Source: Pseudomonas lactis (GTDB lineage Bacteria; Pseudomonadota; Gammaproteobacteria; Pseudomonadales; Pseudomonadaceae). From it: a DNA stretch of 64,000 bases. This document shows, one piece after another, positions 52,101 to 59,960 of this stretch (positions are counted from its first letter, which is position 1; each line of letters starts with the position of its first letter). The stretch spans positions 59,115 to 123,114 of the forward strand of contig NZ_JYLO01000019.1 in NCBI RefSeq assembly GCF_001439845.1, read 5' to 3'. Position numbers and translations under genes: made by a program. The notes under the pieces were generated by a model that did not search any database, was not told the DNA's origin, and saw only the letters and a program-made list of their open reading frames with translations.

Positions 52101-54245
52101 CAGTGCGTAGTCGTTTGCGCTGGAGTCCGTGGCAATGCCATTCATTTTGGTTTGCATGGCCTGGCCCAGCGCCTGGCCATCCTTGGAGCTGATCAGGGTT
52201 TCGAGCACCTTGACCGGGTCCTCCAGTGTCTGCTCGGAGAGATGCAGGTTTCTGCCCAGATGTTCCAGTACGCCGCGCTTGGGGATCTCCTGTGGTAACT
52301 CAGGATCGCTGTGCACATGCTCGACGGCGGCCATGCGCAGCGTCTGTTGTTGGCCGGCGTCCAGCGGGATCGGCCAGGACAAGCCTCCACTGAAATTGCC
52401 CAAGGGGTGTTGCTGTGCTCGCGCTTTTGCGGTTTGCGCCAATGCCAGCAGTTCATCCCTGGTCTTGGGCAATGGCAAGCCATGTTCAGTGATGAAGGCT
52501 TTAAGGCTTACGGACAGGCCAGGTACCCTTATATAGGCTTGGTAATGGGCGGAGTCTGGCGCGATATTCATCGGTGTTTTTTTCAGAATGGCCGACACGT
52601 CGCGCTCTGTGGGGGTTTCTGACAAGGCCTGGGCGGACTCGTTGAGTTTTTGCGCCAGGTAGCGCCAGTTTTTTTGATTCCCCAGGTTTTGATCCAGCGC
52701 CTGGCGTGCGTCAATGCTGCGTGATGGGCTGTCCAGCCATTGCTCACGAGCCTCCAGAGCGCTGCTGCCGTCGAAATGCGGCCCCAGGTCAGCGGCGTGA
52801 TGCACGTCCGCCTCAGTCAATAGGTGTCGCCAGGGGTCGACCAGTTCCGGTTCGACGCTTTGCCGGTCATACAGCGCTTGCAGTGCGTTGACCACCTGTT
52901 GGCGCTGACGCGCCAGCAACTGCGGCACGCCTGCGGCGATAACGTCGGCCTCTACCGGGGAGAGGTTCTGGCTCAATTGATTTTTCCAGTCACCCTTCAG
53001 GCCTTGTTGAACCTCTATTGGCAGGCTCAGTAACAATTGCTCTGCGGCAGCGGGATCGTCGTTGATACGTTGACGCAGCGCCGCAAGTGCCTTGGCCGGG
53101 CTTTCGAATGTTTCATAGCCATCGCGGGGGGTGTAGAGCACTGTCAGCCCGTGCTGTTGGCCAGGTGACAAGGTGCGGTCGGTTTGCGCACTATTGAATG
53201 GGCGTGCCGCTGACGCCCCGTCGCTGCTGGTGATCAGGAAGGCGCCCGCCAGCAGGCTGCCGGCGGGGCTTGGTACCTCGAGCTTGAGCGGGTACACACC
53301 AGGCCGTTCTCCATCTCTCATCGCGCTTTCCCGAGCCTCCAGGGTCGGATACTCGAGCGCCTTGTCGATCAACGATTTGGCGGCAGGCGTCAAAGCGCCG
53401 TCCTCCACTCCCAAGGCTGCCAGGGTGGAAAGCATCTCGCGGTGGATACCCAACAACTCGTTTTGGGGTGACTCAGGGTTGGGTTCGCCCGTGCGTGGCT
53501 CGGTCCAGAATCGGGCGAGGCTCAGGGGCAGTTCTTTTTCGATGGCTTGTGCAATTGAAAGCAGGGTGTCGCGAGTCTGCAATTGCTGGGTGCTTTCGCT
53601 TGGCGAGTCGCTGCGGTAAAAGCCGACTTCCATGCCGACGATACTGGTCGAGGGCTCAGCGTCCGGAGATGTCTTGAGTTGGCGCAACGCATTGAATAGC
53701 GCCTCGGTGATGCCTTCTACCGAGACCAACTTGCGCTGGCCCTGCTCATCGGTGTGATAGCGGTGTACATACAGCGACGAGACGTCCACGGGCGGCGCAA
53801 TGCCTAAACTGCGGGCGAGTTGCTGCTCGATAACGCTGCTGAGCGTCGGCTGGCGTAGCAGCAGTGCCTGGATGTCCTGATTGAGTTGCTGGTATTGATT
53901 GAGCAACAGGCGTTGATCAGTTATTTGCAGGACCTTGATCAGGTCAGAGCGATTCGCGCTGACTGGTGCAATGGCCTCCACCTCAGGAAGGGAAGGGCCG
54001 TGGACCTCAGATGCATGAGCAGTTTCTTCGGTGGAGACGTCATGACGCGGGCGAGGGTGAGTGATACCTATAATCAAGTGGGCTAGTCCAATGGCTTTGG
54101 CCCACGCGTCCTGATGATAGTTCGAGGGATGATTCTTCCTTAGTTGGGCCTCGAATAATTGGTTTGAAGGTGTCGGAAGGTTCCGAATCCAGCCCGAGCG
54201 ATGCTGTAAATGAATATGTACGACCGATGTCGCAGGACAAGCCAA
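49170..54245 (-). CDS. dermonecrotic-toxin-like large protein with C-terminal EreA/ChaN/TIKI-like domain; start uncertain
   Basis: The frame has up to 1691 codons. The N-terminal ~600 residues match the DUF6543/dermonecrotic-toxin-like region of Pseudomonas large toxins (RQPTLSSVIEQQLARSLGI, SLYVHRY, GLTVLYTPRDGYETF). Around 1245-1410 there is a hydrophobic, helical translocation-type stretch (EFFLNLIPFRSAIVNF, FGFVTAGVGMAAKIGKVLG) and then MAVKRDGRWYAYDAHKQKAFGAPQDF. The C-terminal ~200 residues contain VVIFGESHQHLAMFREI, VVPLDHFYLTR and VVALVGRQHI. This places conserved Glu/His pairs as in the EreA/ChaN/TIKI superfamily, also seen in the C-terminal part of Pasteurella multocida toxin. The likely role is a toxin effector. 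The frame opens with TTG, and the first ATG is only at about codon 206, so the true start is unclear. Confidence 0.78.
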   Translation of the reverse strand: MACPATSVVHIHLQHRSGWIRNLPTPSNQLFEAQLRKNHPSNYHQDAWAKAIGLAHLIIGITHPRPRHDVSTEETAHASEVHGPSLPEVEAIAPVSANRSDLIKVLQITDQRLLLNQYQQLNQDIQALLLRQPTLSSVIEQQLARSLGIAPPVDVSSLYVHRYHTDEQGQRKLVSVEGITEALFNALRQLKTSPDAEPSTSIVGMEVGFYRSDSPSESTQQLQTRDTLLSIAQAIEKELPLSLARFWTEPRTGEPNPESPQNELLGIHREMLSTLAALGVEDGALTPAAKSLIDKALEYPTLEARESAMRDGERPGVYPLKLEVPSPAGSLLAGAFLITSSDGASAARPFNSAQTDRTLSPGQQHGLTVLYTPRDGYETFESPAKALAALRQRINDDPAAAEQLLLSLPIEVQQGLKGDWKNQLSQNLSPVEADVIAAGVPQLLARQRQQVVNALQALYDRQSVEPELVDPWRHLLTEADVHHAADLGPHFDGSSALEAREQWLDSPSRSIDARQALDQNLGNQKNWRYLAQKLNESAQALSETPTERDVSAILKKTPMNIAPDSAHYQAYIRVPGLSVSLKAFITEHGLPLPKTRDELLALAQTAKARAQQHPLGNFSGGLSWPIPLDAGQQQTLRMAAVEHVHSDPELPQEIPKRGVLEHLGRNLHLSEQTLEDPVKVLETLISSKDGQALGQAMQTKMNGIATDSSANDYALAAIQLLLDPESLTAPQRNHVAGFDLADKKHWGQRLSTIVYSLRQHLIDTGRESPELAGAAAHLLLSRAAPHLLVKNIPDSVVYGSTAWANLCMAAAAIEAKTPGRVATMSFAEVMITADTAGAAPASAQAATMLDWAVANDILPAKDDALYQPADLDKAQTLFKAQLDKLMEASSLIGGSFPSRKQMALDLLLKTFGPGMDFELKIFSKYNGDTPSNPRSLLEIVMEERVMDGRWELTKENTGVDLNAIIAFTKGASFNIQRAFEDAFSTALDNHKTVKKTSILNALSNLPPEDRKNLTQGKLNYFQEKSYRVSWMPFKGETLFHTSPTILVTAQHNGQTTTYEFDTVNGVVRSLGKRKTPKAPEAFANELIREEPFYPDRANAKRVDGWQTLLDFLPNKPVPVSRIDLSDFKESELDREQPSTAEQPYMLINPRSHHIADSVIKALELDNPAIKKAAAGTTTFESNQEILTHVTEFFLNLIPFRSAIVNFMEGNYGEGITDVAFDVFGFVTAGVGMAAKIGKVLGTAGSAVSKALKVTKIMVPSLLKELNPLNGVGDLLKGAGKTIYEGTEAIAGLVGSLKGTANREALISAASRYEAAATGTFKVSGNSVEGMAVKRDGRWYAYDAHKQKAFGAPQDFDPVHTLMPPSPRADFSPRGQVSARQNSRFHPYKKPIEKTPNIDARTPTTPVIVNKTDHLDSIKEEYVVHIKGRPNEGHFTPSRRKPTEQRFEAEMNDFHQKLDPLDPPNRPTIPETKPYEKVPDLIEKALDNSDVVIFGESHQHLAMFREIDASIELFKRKNVKVVGIGGVVYDNRGLLKDDGMGHTGPNLRPAHPQYNLQTLIKKFQDAGIEVVPLDHFYLTRHRHDRNAYTKLSTTQRNLKRLKEFNYYAARVIEQHKHKGKVVALVGRQHINTTQGVTGLAEATGGIGIGVYERTGMKVGYGTNSKDIKPGPMGTLNADNDLAGDLQIYSPAT

Positions 54246-54365
54246 AAATTTTCATCGCCTGTAACATACGATGCTGCCGACCTCGCGCCATCCCCGTACG
54301 CGGGTATGTGCCTGGCCTGTACGGCGATACACCGTGGTTACATTCTTAAGGTTCAGGAACTTGTC

Positions 54366-54560
54366 ATGACCCAAAAGCAACGCTTGAAATATTCGCTTCT
54401 GATTGCCCTGGCGGTACTGGGCGCGATGTTTGGCCTGTCTTATCTGCAAAACATAGGCGTGATCAGCGAAAAAACCTTCCAGTACCTGGCGATCGCGATT
54501 GCCGTGGTCGTCGTGGTGATCAACGGCATCATGCGCCGCAAGGTCAAGCCTAACTTCTGA
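54366..54560 (+). CDS. small two-helix membrane protein
   Basis: The 64-residue protein starts at 54366 with AGGAAC 8 bases before it. Residues 9-27 (YSLLIALAVLGAMFGLSYL) and 39-55 (YLAIAIAVVVVVINGIM) are two hydrophobic segments, followed by a basic tail (RRKVKPNF). No family was recognised. It lies between the toxin-like gene (divergent) and the Fur-like gene (convergent). Confidence 0.78.
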   Translation: MTQKQRLKYSLLIALAVLGAMFGLSYLQNIGVISEKTFQYLAIAIAVVVVVINGIMRRKVKPNF

Positions 54561-54570
54561 CGGGCATCAG

Positions 54571-54951
54571 TCAGGCACGGCTTTCAAGGACCTTGGCAGC
54601 CTCTTCATGGAGGCTGTAGCTCTTGTCAGCGTTCAGGGTGATCACGCCCTCGCTGCACAGACGCTTGAGCACCTCGCGCACGCTGAGAAACGACAACGGA
54701 ATGCCCAGTTCCAGCAAGTGGCTGTGCACGCCGCGGACCCCTAGGGTGCGCTGGTTGTCGGCGGCGGTGAGGAGGGCGTCGATGACCTTCAGCCGGATCA
54801 GACTGGTGCGCAAACCGAAACACTTGAGCAAATGGCGGATGCGCTGGTTGCCCTGCTGTTCGGGCGCGTTGCCGAACGCCTGTGTGCCTTTGCCAAAGTG
54901 AGTATCTGTGGCCTTTGAATGTCCATCCGTGGGCACTTGAGGGTTATACAT
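54571..54951 (-). CDS. Fur-like winged-helix protein without a metal-binding domain
   Basis: The 126-residue protein has a C-terminal ~85-residue winged helix that follows the Fur N-terminal pattern: CFGLRTSLIRLKVIDALL, HSHLLELGIPLSFLSVREVL and KRLCSEGVITL. The Fur dimerisation/metal domain that should follow is absent. P. aeruginosa PA2384 is a comparable short Fur-like regulator. The first 40 residues are unrelated and polar. It lies next to a PvdS-promoted gene; a role in iron regulation is plausible but not shown. Confidence 0.65.
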   Translation of the reverse strand: MYNPQVPTDGHSKATDTHFGKGTQAFGNAPEQQGNQRIRHLLKCFGLRTSLIRLKVIDALLTAADNQRTLGVRGVHSHLLELGIPLSFLSVREVLKRLCSEGVITLNADKSYSLHEEAAKVLESRA

Positions 54952-55108
54952 GCAAAAACTCCTTTTCAGAGCCTGATCAGGAAAAAGATGGTGCTCTTGA
55001 GTAATAAGACGAACGAGTGACGCAAATCATGAAACGGCGGATGTAGAAAATTTGTCGGTATCGGGTTTGTCACTTTTCAAGCGCTGACGATATACAGCCG
55101 TGTGCGGC

Positions 55109-55132
55109 TAAATTATTCCGGTCGATGTGCGT
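55109..55132 (+). promoter_or_regulatory. PvdS-type iron-starvation promoter (TAAAT-N16-CGT)
   Basis: TAAAT at 55109-55113 is followed by exactly 16 bases and CGT at 55130-55132. That is the -35/-10 pattern recognised by the sigma factor PvdS. It lies 57 bases before the GTG start of the acylase gene, as expected for a pyoverdine gene. Confidence 0.8.
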
Positions 55133-55189
55133 TCTTACGGTGGGGTAACCATCCCTTGTGAGGGTGTTCAATTTGACTGTGGAGTCGGC

Positions 55190-57469
55190 GTGATTATTTC
55201 CAACGGGTTGTCCAGAGTGGGCGTGGCAGGGCTGTTGCTGGGGCTGAGCCTGGCCGCATCGGCACGGGAACAAATGACGCAGGCGTCGGCGGATATCCGC
55301 CGTACCAGTTATGGCGTGCCGCATATTCGCGCCGTTGATGAGCGTGGCCTGGGGGTGGGTATGGGCTACGCCTATGCCCAGGACAACCTGTGCCTGTTGG
55401 CCAATGAGGTGATCACGGTCAATGGTCAGCGCGCCAGGTTTTTCGGGCCGGACCAAGCGACCCTGGAGGAGCGCAACAACCTCGCCAGCGATGTGTTCTT
55501 CAACTGGCTGAATACACCCGAGGCCGTGGCGGCCTTCTGGAAAGCCCAGACGCCAGCGATGCAGCAGCGCATCGAAGGGTACGTGGCTGGCTACAATCGT
55601 TATCTAAAGGAGCAGGGCGCCCCCGCGCAGTGCCAGGCCGCGTGGGTACGGCCCTTGGTGAAGGAAGACCTGGTCAAGTTGACCCGTAGGCTATTGGTGG
55701 AAGGGGGCGTCGGCCAATTCGCCGAAGCCTTGGCCGGGGCAGCACCACCCCAAGCCACCGCCGGCATGCAATCCAGCGCCAAAGCCTTTGCACTGGCCGC
55801 AGCCAACCAGCAACGCTTTACCCTGGACCGAGGCAGCAATGCCGTTGCCGTGGGCCGTGACCGCTCCTTCAATGGCCGTGGCATGCTGCTGGCCAACCCG
55901 CATTTCCCTTGGGTGGGCGGCATGCGTTTTTACCAGATGCACCTGACCATCCCTGGCCAGTTGGATGTAATGGGCGCCGCACTGCCAGGGTTGCCCGTGG
56001 TGAACATCGGCTTCAACCAGCATGTGGCGTGGACCCATACCGTGGACACGTCCAAACATTTCACCCTGTACCGCCTGACCCTCGACCCCAAGGACGCCAC
56101 CCGTTACCTGCTGGACGGCAAGTCCATCCCCCTGGATAAAACGGCGGTAACGGTACAGGTCAAGCAAGCCGACGGCAGCCTCAAGGCCGTGACCCACACC
56201 GTCTACAGTTCACAGTTCGGCCCCGTGGTGCAATGGCCCGGCAAGCTCGACTGGGACCGCCGCTACGCCTTCAGCCTGCGCGACGCCAACCTGGGCAACG
56301 ACCGGGTGCTGCAACAGTGGTACGCCATGAACCGCGCCGGCAGCCTCAAGGAATTGCAAACCTCGGTGCACACCCTGCAAGGCATCCCCTGGGTCAACAC
56401 CCTGGCCGCCGATGACCAGGGCCAGAGCCTGTACATGAACCTGTCGGTGGTGCCCAACGTCAGTGCCGCCAAGCTGGCAACCTGCAGCGACCCACGGGCC
56501 GGGTTGCAAATGATCGTGCTCGACGGCGCCCATAGCGCCTGCGCCTGGGACATCGACCCGCGCGCGGCCCAGCCCGGTATCTTTCCGGCCGACCAGTTGC
56601 CCCAACTGCAACGCACCGACTACGTGCAGCACTCCAACGACTCGGCATGGATGGCCAACCCCAAGGCGCCCCTGAGCGGCTTCTCGCCGGTGATCAGCCA
56701 GGACAACATCGGCCTCGGCCCGCGTGCGCGCTTCGCGCTCCAGCGCCTGCAAACCCTTGAGAAACAGCCGATCAGCGTCACCGACCTGCAAAACATGGTC
56801 ATGGACAACGAGGTGTACCTGGCGGGCCAAGTCATGCCCGATCTGCTGACGTTCTGCGCCAAACACCTCGGGGCCGACGCCGCTGCACTGCAACCACTGT
56901 GCACCAGCCTGAAAAACTGGGACCAGCGCGCCAACCTCGACAGCGGCGTGGGCCTTGTGCACTTCATCAACCTGATGCAACACCTGCAGCAAATCCCCGA
57001 CGCCTGGCGCGTGGCCTTCGACCCGGCCCACCCCCAGACCACCCCAAGTGGCCTCGCCATCGACCGTGCCCCGGTCGCCAAAGCCCTGCGCGAAGCCATG
57101 CTGGCCTCCAGCGCAGAGGTCGGCAAACTGGGCCAGACCCGCTGGGGCGACATCCAAGTTTCCGGCCAAACCCCCATCCACGGCGGCCCGCAAGAGCTCG
57201 GCATCTACAACGCCATGCAAACCGTGCCCCGCGCCGACGGCAAACGCGAAGTCGTCAGCGGCACCAGCTACCTGCAAATCGTCACCTTCGACGACAAAGG
57301 CCCCAACGCAGTCGGCGTACTCGCTTTCTCCGAGTCCAGCAACCCGGCGTCCGCCTACTCAAAGGACCAGACCCAAGCCTTCTCCGAGAAAAAACTGCGC
57401 CCATTGCCCTTCACCGAGGCCCAGATCAAGGCCGACCCGCACTACCAAATCCACACGGTGAAGGAGTAG
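55190..57469 (+). CDS. pvdQ: acyl-homoserine-lactone/pyoverdine acylase PvdQ
   Basis: The 759-residue Ntn-hydrolase of the penicillin-acylase family starts at GTG 55190 with GGAG just upstream and a signal peptide (to about residue 25). It should mature in the periplasm by self-cleavage before Ser216 in DRGSNAVAVG; PvdQ of P. aeruginosa has Ser217 there. Conserved PvdQ segments are GMLLANPHFPW, MRFYQMHLTIPGQLDVMGA, LPGLPVVNIGF, HTVDTSKHFTLYRL and SNDSAW. PvdQ removes the fatty acyl chain from the pyoverdine precursor and can also cleave long-chain acyl-homoserine lactones. A PvdS-type promoter precedes it. Other pyoverdine genes are not in the window. Confidence 0.93.
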   Translation: MIISNGLSRVGVAGLLLGLSLAASAREQMTQASADIRRTSYGVPHIRAVDERGLGVGMGYAYAQDNLCLLANEVITVNGQRARFFGPDQATLEERNNLASDVFFNWLNTPEAVAAFWKAQTPAMQQRIEGYVAGYNRYLKEQGAPAQCQAAWVRPLVKEDLVKLTRRLLVEGGVGQFAEALAGAAPPQATAGMQSSAKAFALAAANQQRFTLDRGSNAVAVGRDRSFNGRGMLLANPHFPWVGGMRFYQMHLTIPGQLDVMGAALPGLPVVNIGFNQHVAWTHTVDTSKHFTLYRLTLDPKDATRYLLDGKSIPLDKTAVTVQVKQADGSLKAVTHTVYSSQFGPVVQWPGKLDWDRRYAFSLRDANLGNDRVLQQWYAMNRAGSLKELQTSVHTLQGIPWVNTLAADDQGQSLYMNLSVVPNVSAAKLATCSDPRAGLQMIVLDGAHSACAWDIDPRAAQPGIFPADQLPQLQRTDYVQHSNDSAWMANPKAPLSGFSPVISQDNIGLGPRARFALQRLQTLEKQPISVTDLQNMVMDNEVYLAGQVMPDLLTFCAKHLGADAAALQPLCTSLKNWDQRANLDSGVGLVHFINLMQHLQQIPDAWRVAFDPAHPQTTPSGLAIDRAPVAKALREAMLASSAEVGKLGQTRWGDIQVSGQTPIHGGPQELGIYNAMQTVPRADGKREVVSGTSYLQIVTFDDKGPNAVGVLAFSESSNPASAYSKDQTQAFSEKKLRPLPFTEAQIKADPHYQIHTVKE

Positions 57470-57683
57470 GGCAGACGCGCAACCCATTGATGCCAAGGCA
57501 GAATATTTTTTGAAATCAAGGGGTTGCAGGCCTAGGCAAATGAGTACATAATGGCGCCCATCGAACGCAACGAAGCATTAAAAACTTCAATGTATTCAAT
57601 GAGTTAGAGTAGGGGCATGCTTCACATAGCCCACTCATGTTTGTATGCGGTGAATGTCAGCAATAAGGGCATTGATCGTTTGA

Positions 57684-57757
57684 GGCCGAGTAGCAAAATG
57701 GTTATGCAGCGGATTGCAAATCCGCCTACGCCGGTTCGATTCCGACCTCGGCCTCCA
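57684..57757 (+). tRNA. tRNA-Cys (anticodon GCA)
   Basis: The 74-base gene folds as a standard tRNA. GGCCGAG pairs with CTCGGCC as the acceptor stem, the anticodon GCA lies at 57716-57718 within GGATTGCAAATCC, and GGTTCGATTCC is the T arm. The 3' T-CCA is encoded. An integrase gene starts 138 bases downstream in the same direction, so the 3' half is probably the attachment site of the element that follows. Confidence 0.97.
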
Positions 57758-57762
57758 CTCTC

Positions 57763-57797
57763 GAAAGCCCCGTAGCCATTAGGTTGCGGGGCTTTTT
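57763..57797 (+). terminator. rho-independent terminator after tRNA-Cys
   Basis: AAGCCCCG and CGGGGCTT form an 8-base-pair stem around a 14-base loop, followed by a run of T. It is the natural terminator of the tRNA gene, or was carried in with the integrated element. Confidence 0.8.
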
Positions 57798-57894
57798 TTG
57801 TGCCTGCGGATTTTGTTCGGCGTGGCGATTGGGGACAATCCTGGGACACCGACACTGTTTGCATGTCCCAGGGCTGACCGGCAAAATCCGCAGC

Positions 57895-58872
57895 ATGGCA
57901 ACTATTGAGCAGCGTCCCAATGGGACATGGCGGACCAAGATCCGCAAAAAAGGATATCCATCACTCTCGGCGTCGTTCGACACGAAGGCGGAGGCGCAAC
58001 GGTGGGCTTCTGAAATCGAGGGGGATATGTCGCGCAAGCGCTTCGTCGATACCCGAGAGGCCGAAGCCACCACGGTTGCGAAGGCTTTTGAGCGCTATGC
58101 GCGAGAAGTATCTGCGCAGAAGAAGGGAGCTCGCCAGGAGCTGACCCGGATAAAGACGTGGTCCGATGGCAAATACGGCAGCAAGTCGCTGGCCGAACTA
58201 CGGTCATCCGACCTGGCCGAGTACCGCGATGCACGCCTGGCCGCCGGTGCATCGACCAACACCATTCGGTTATCTCTGGCACTGATCAGCCATCTATATA
58301 CAGTGGCAATCAAGGACTGGGGCATTGAAGGGCTGAGCAATCCAGTAGCAAAACTGAGAATGCCCAAGGGTAGCCGTGAAAGAGATCGCCGGCCGAGTGC
58401 TACCGAGTTGAAAGCCGTGATCAAGGCCGCTGGTGCAATCCATGCGGAGATGCCGGTGATCATTGAGGTTGCCGTCGAGACCGCAATGCGCCGCGGTGAA
58501 CTGCTCACGCTACGGCGTGCAGATATCAAGGGCAAGCATGCGCTACTGGAGGACACCAAGAACGGAAGCCGCCGGCTGGTGCCGCTTTCTATCCGTGCGA
58601 GGACGCTACTTGACTCCCTCCCGGCTCGCATTGATGGCCAGGTGTTCTCCCTGGCACCGCACTCCGCCAGCCAGTATTTCCTGCGCGCCTGCCGTGCAGC
58701 AGAGGTGCAGGACCTGCACTTCCACGACCTTCGACATGAGGGCACGTCAAGGCTGTTTGAGAAGGGGCTGTCGATTATGGAAGCAGCTTCTGTGACTGGA
58801 CACAAAACCATGGGGATGCTCAAGAGATACACCCATCTGTGCCCAGACACTCTGGCCGACAAGCTCGGTTAA
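57895..58872 (+). CDS. site-specific tyrosine integrase (phage type)
   Basis: The 325-residue recombinase has an N-terminal Arm-type DNA-binding domain (MATIEQRPNGTWRTKIRKKGYP), a SAM-like core-binding domain and the catalytic domain. Catalytic residues are Arg in ETAMRRGELL, the HxxR pair in HDLRHEG, His in VTGHKTM and the nucleophile Tyr in KRYTHL. The start is the first ATG matching the family N-terminus; no strong ribosome site is seen and an upstream start is possible. It lies directly downstream of tRNA-Cys, and its stop overlaps by 4 bases the end of the convergent excisionase-like gene. Confidence 0.93.
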   Translation: MATIEQRPNGTWRTKIRKKGYPSLSASFDTKAEAQRWASEIEGDMSRKRFVDTREAEATTVAKAFERYAREVSAQKKGARQELTRIKTWSDGKYGSKSLAELRSSDLAEYRDARLAAGASTNTIRLSLALISHLYTVAIKDWGIEGLSNPVAKLRMPKGSRERDRRPSATELKAVIKAAGAIHAEMPVIIEVAVETAMRRGELLTLRRADIKGKHALLEDTKNGSRRLVPLSIRARTLLDSLPARIDGQVFSLAPHSASQYFLRACRAAEVQDLHFHDLRHEGTSRLFEKGLSIMEAASVTGHKTMGMLKRYTHLCPDTLADKLG

Positions 58873-59114
58873 CCGACACGGGAGAGCGTCGGCGGTGTCT
58901 GGCGCTTCCGGCCAGGCCTCTTCGGCGCATGAAGCCCCTCCTCGCATTCCTGCAAGAACCTGCGCACCGTGCTCACTCGCCAGCATATCCGGCTTCCCTG
59001 CTTGAAAAACGGCGGCAGCCAATAAGCGCCTTCTTGGCGTGCGCTGCGTATCGATGATTCGGACCTACCAAGCAGCTTTGCCAGTTCCGGGATATGAATT
59101 ATTTCCTGCTCCAT
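58869..59114 (-). CDS. small excisionase/AlpA-like DNA-binding protein
   Basis: The 81-residue protein begins MEQEIIHIPELAKLLGRSES, a helix-turn-helix of the excisionase/MerR-like type, followed by WRVSTVRRFLQECEEG. It is convergent with the integrase and overlaps its last codons, the usual place of a phage excisionase. The basic tail ends KRQTPPTLSRVG. Confidence 0.72.
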   Translation of the reverse strand: MEQEIIHIPELAKLLGRSESSIRSARQEGAYWLPPFFKQGSRICWRVSTVRRFLQECEEGLHAPKRPGRKRQTPPTLSRVG

Positions 59115-59116
59115 AG

Positions 59117-59335
59117 CTACCTCCCGCCCACCGTGGGCCGCGCTGTCTTGATGATGTGGATGGCAAGGCCGAAGCTGATCAGCAGCCAGGCGCATGTGCC
59201 GGCGAAGGCGTAGAGCAGTGCCTCGGTGGTGCCGGTGGCCAGAAGTTCGGGCCCGGCCCAGAAGAACCAGCCGAGTGTTCCTACCAGGTACAGAAAAGCG
59301 CCCAGCAGTATCAGGGTAAGTTTCATTGCGAACAT
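59117..59335 (-). CDS. small phage-type membrane protein
   Basis: The 72-residue protein has two hydrophobic segments, about residues 5-27 (LTILLGAFLYLVGTLGWFFWA) and 38-62 (LLYAFAGTCAWLLISFGLAIHII). AAGGA lies 5 bases before the ATG. Two bases separate its stop from the excisionase-like start. The function is unknown; small membrane proteins are common at this position in Pseudomonas prophages. Confidence 0.7.
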   Translation of the reverse strand: MFAMKLTLILLGAFLYLVGTLGWFFWAGPELLATGTTEALLYAFAGTCAWLLISFGLAIHIIKTARPTVGGR

Positions 59336-59371
59336 GGGGTGTCCTTGCCGCGCTGGGCGGCAGAAGGTGGG

Positions 59372-59911
59372 TTATGTGGTGGCTTTCTTGATTGCGGCCC
59401 GTGCGTCGAACATGGCGTAGTACAGGCGGTGGAAGATCGCGCAGCTCGGGTCTTCGTGGTCGTCGCCGCCGTGTTCGAAGATTCCGTCGATGGTTCCGCT
59501 GTAGTTACTGGCGATCTGCTCGCATTCGCCCGCCACTTGGGTGAGCGCCGTCAGTGCTTTCAACAGTTGCTCGCTGCTGGTGCGTTCATCCCGGCCGATC
59601 TGCCAGAACTGCTGCGCCCAATGATCCACCGGCGGCGGGTTGGTGTTTTGGGCTCCCAGAGCCAGCGCTCCGACAACGCAGTCCAACAGGTCGCGCTTGT
59701 AGGCGTTGTCGCCGTCGATGCTCAGGCCGCGCCGGCGGAGCGCGCTGACCACGTCGTTTCTATCCAGGCCCTGGTCTTCCAGGATGATGTCTCGCTCCGG
59801 CTCGCCCGGGGTGACAATGATCAACGCCAGCTTGGCGCCTGGCAGGCAGTACTCGCTGAGTTTGACCAGGGCGTCGTTGGCTGCTTCGTGGAATCGCTGA
59901 ACTGCTGACAT
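59372..59911 (-). CDS. phage-type protein of unknown function
   Basis: The 179-residue protein starts at 59911 with GAGG 8 bases upstream. It opens AVQRFHEAANDALVKLSEYC and contains PPPVDHWAQQFWQIGRDERTSSEQLLKALTAL and C-terminal HRLYYAMFDARAAIKKA. It was not recognised as a known family. It is soluble, lies on the minus strand with the other early-region genes, and its role is unknown. Confidence 0.7.
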   Translation of the reverse strand: MSAVQRFHEAANDALVKLSEYCLPGAKLALIIVTPGEPERDIILEDQGLDRNDVVSALRRRGLSIDGDNAYKRDLLDCVVGALALGAQNTNPPPVDHWAQQFWQIGRDERTSSEQLLKALTALTQVAGECEQIASNYSGTIDGIFEHGGDDHEDPSCAIFHRLYYAMFDARAAIKKATT

Positions 59912-59960
59912 AGGAATACCTCGCCCGCCGCTCACCGGCAGGCATGTAGGGGGATTGGGG

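Noticed and set aside
58747..59022. 91-codon minus-strand frame overlapping the integrase end
   Set aside because: It overlaps both the integrase and the excisionase-like gene in other frames and has no domain or ribosome site.
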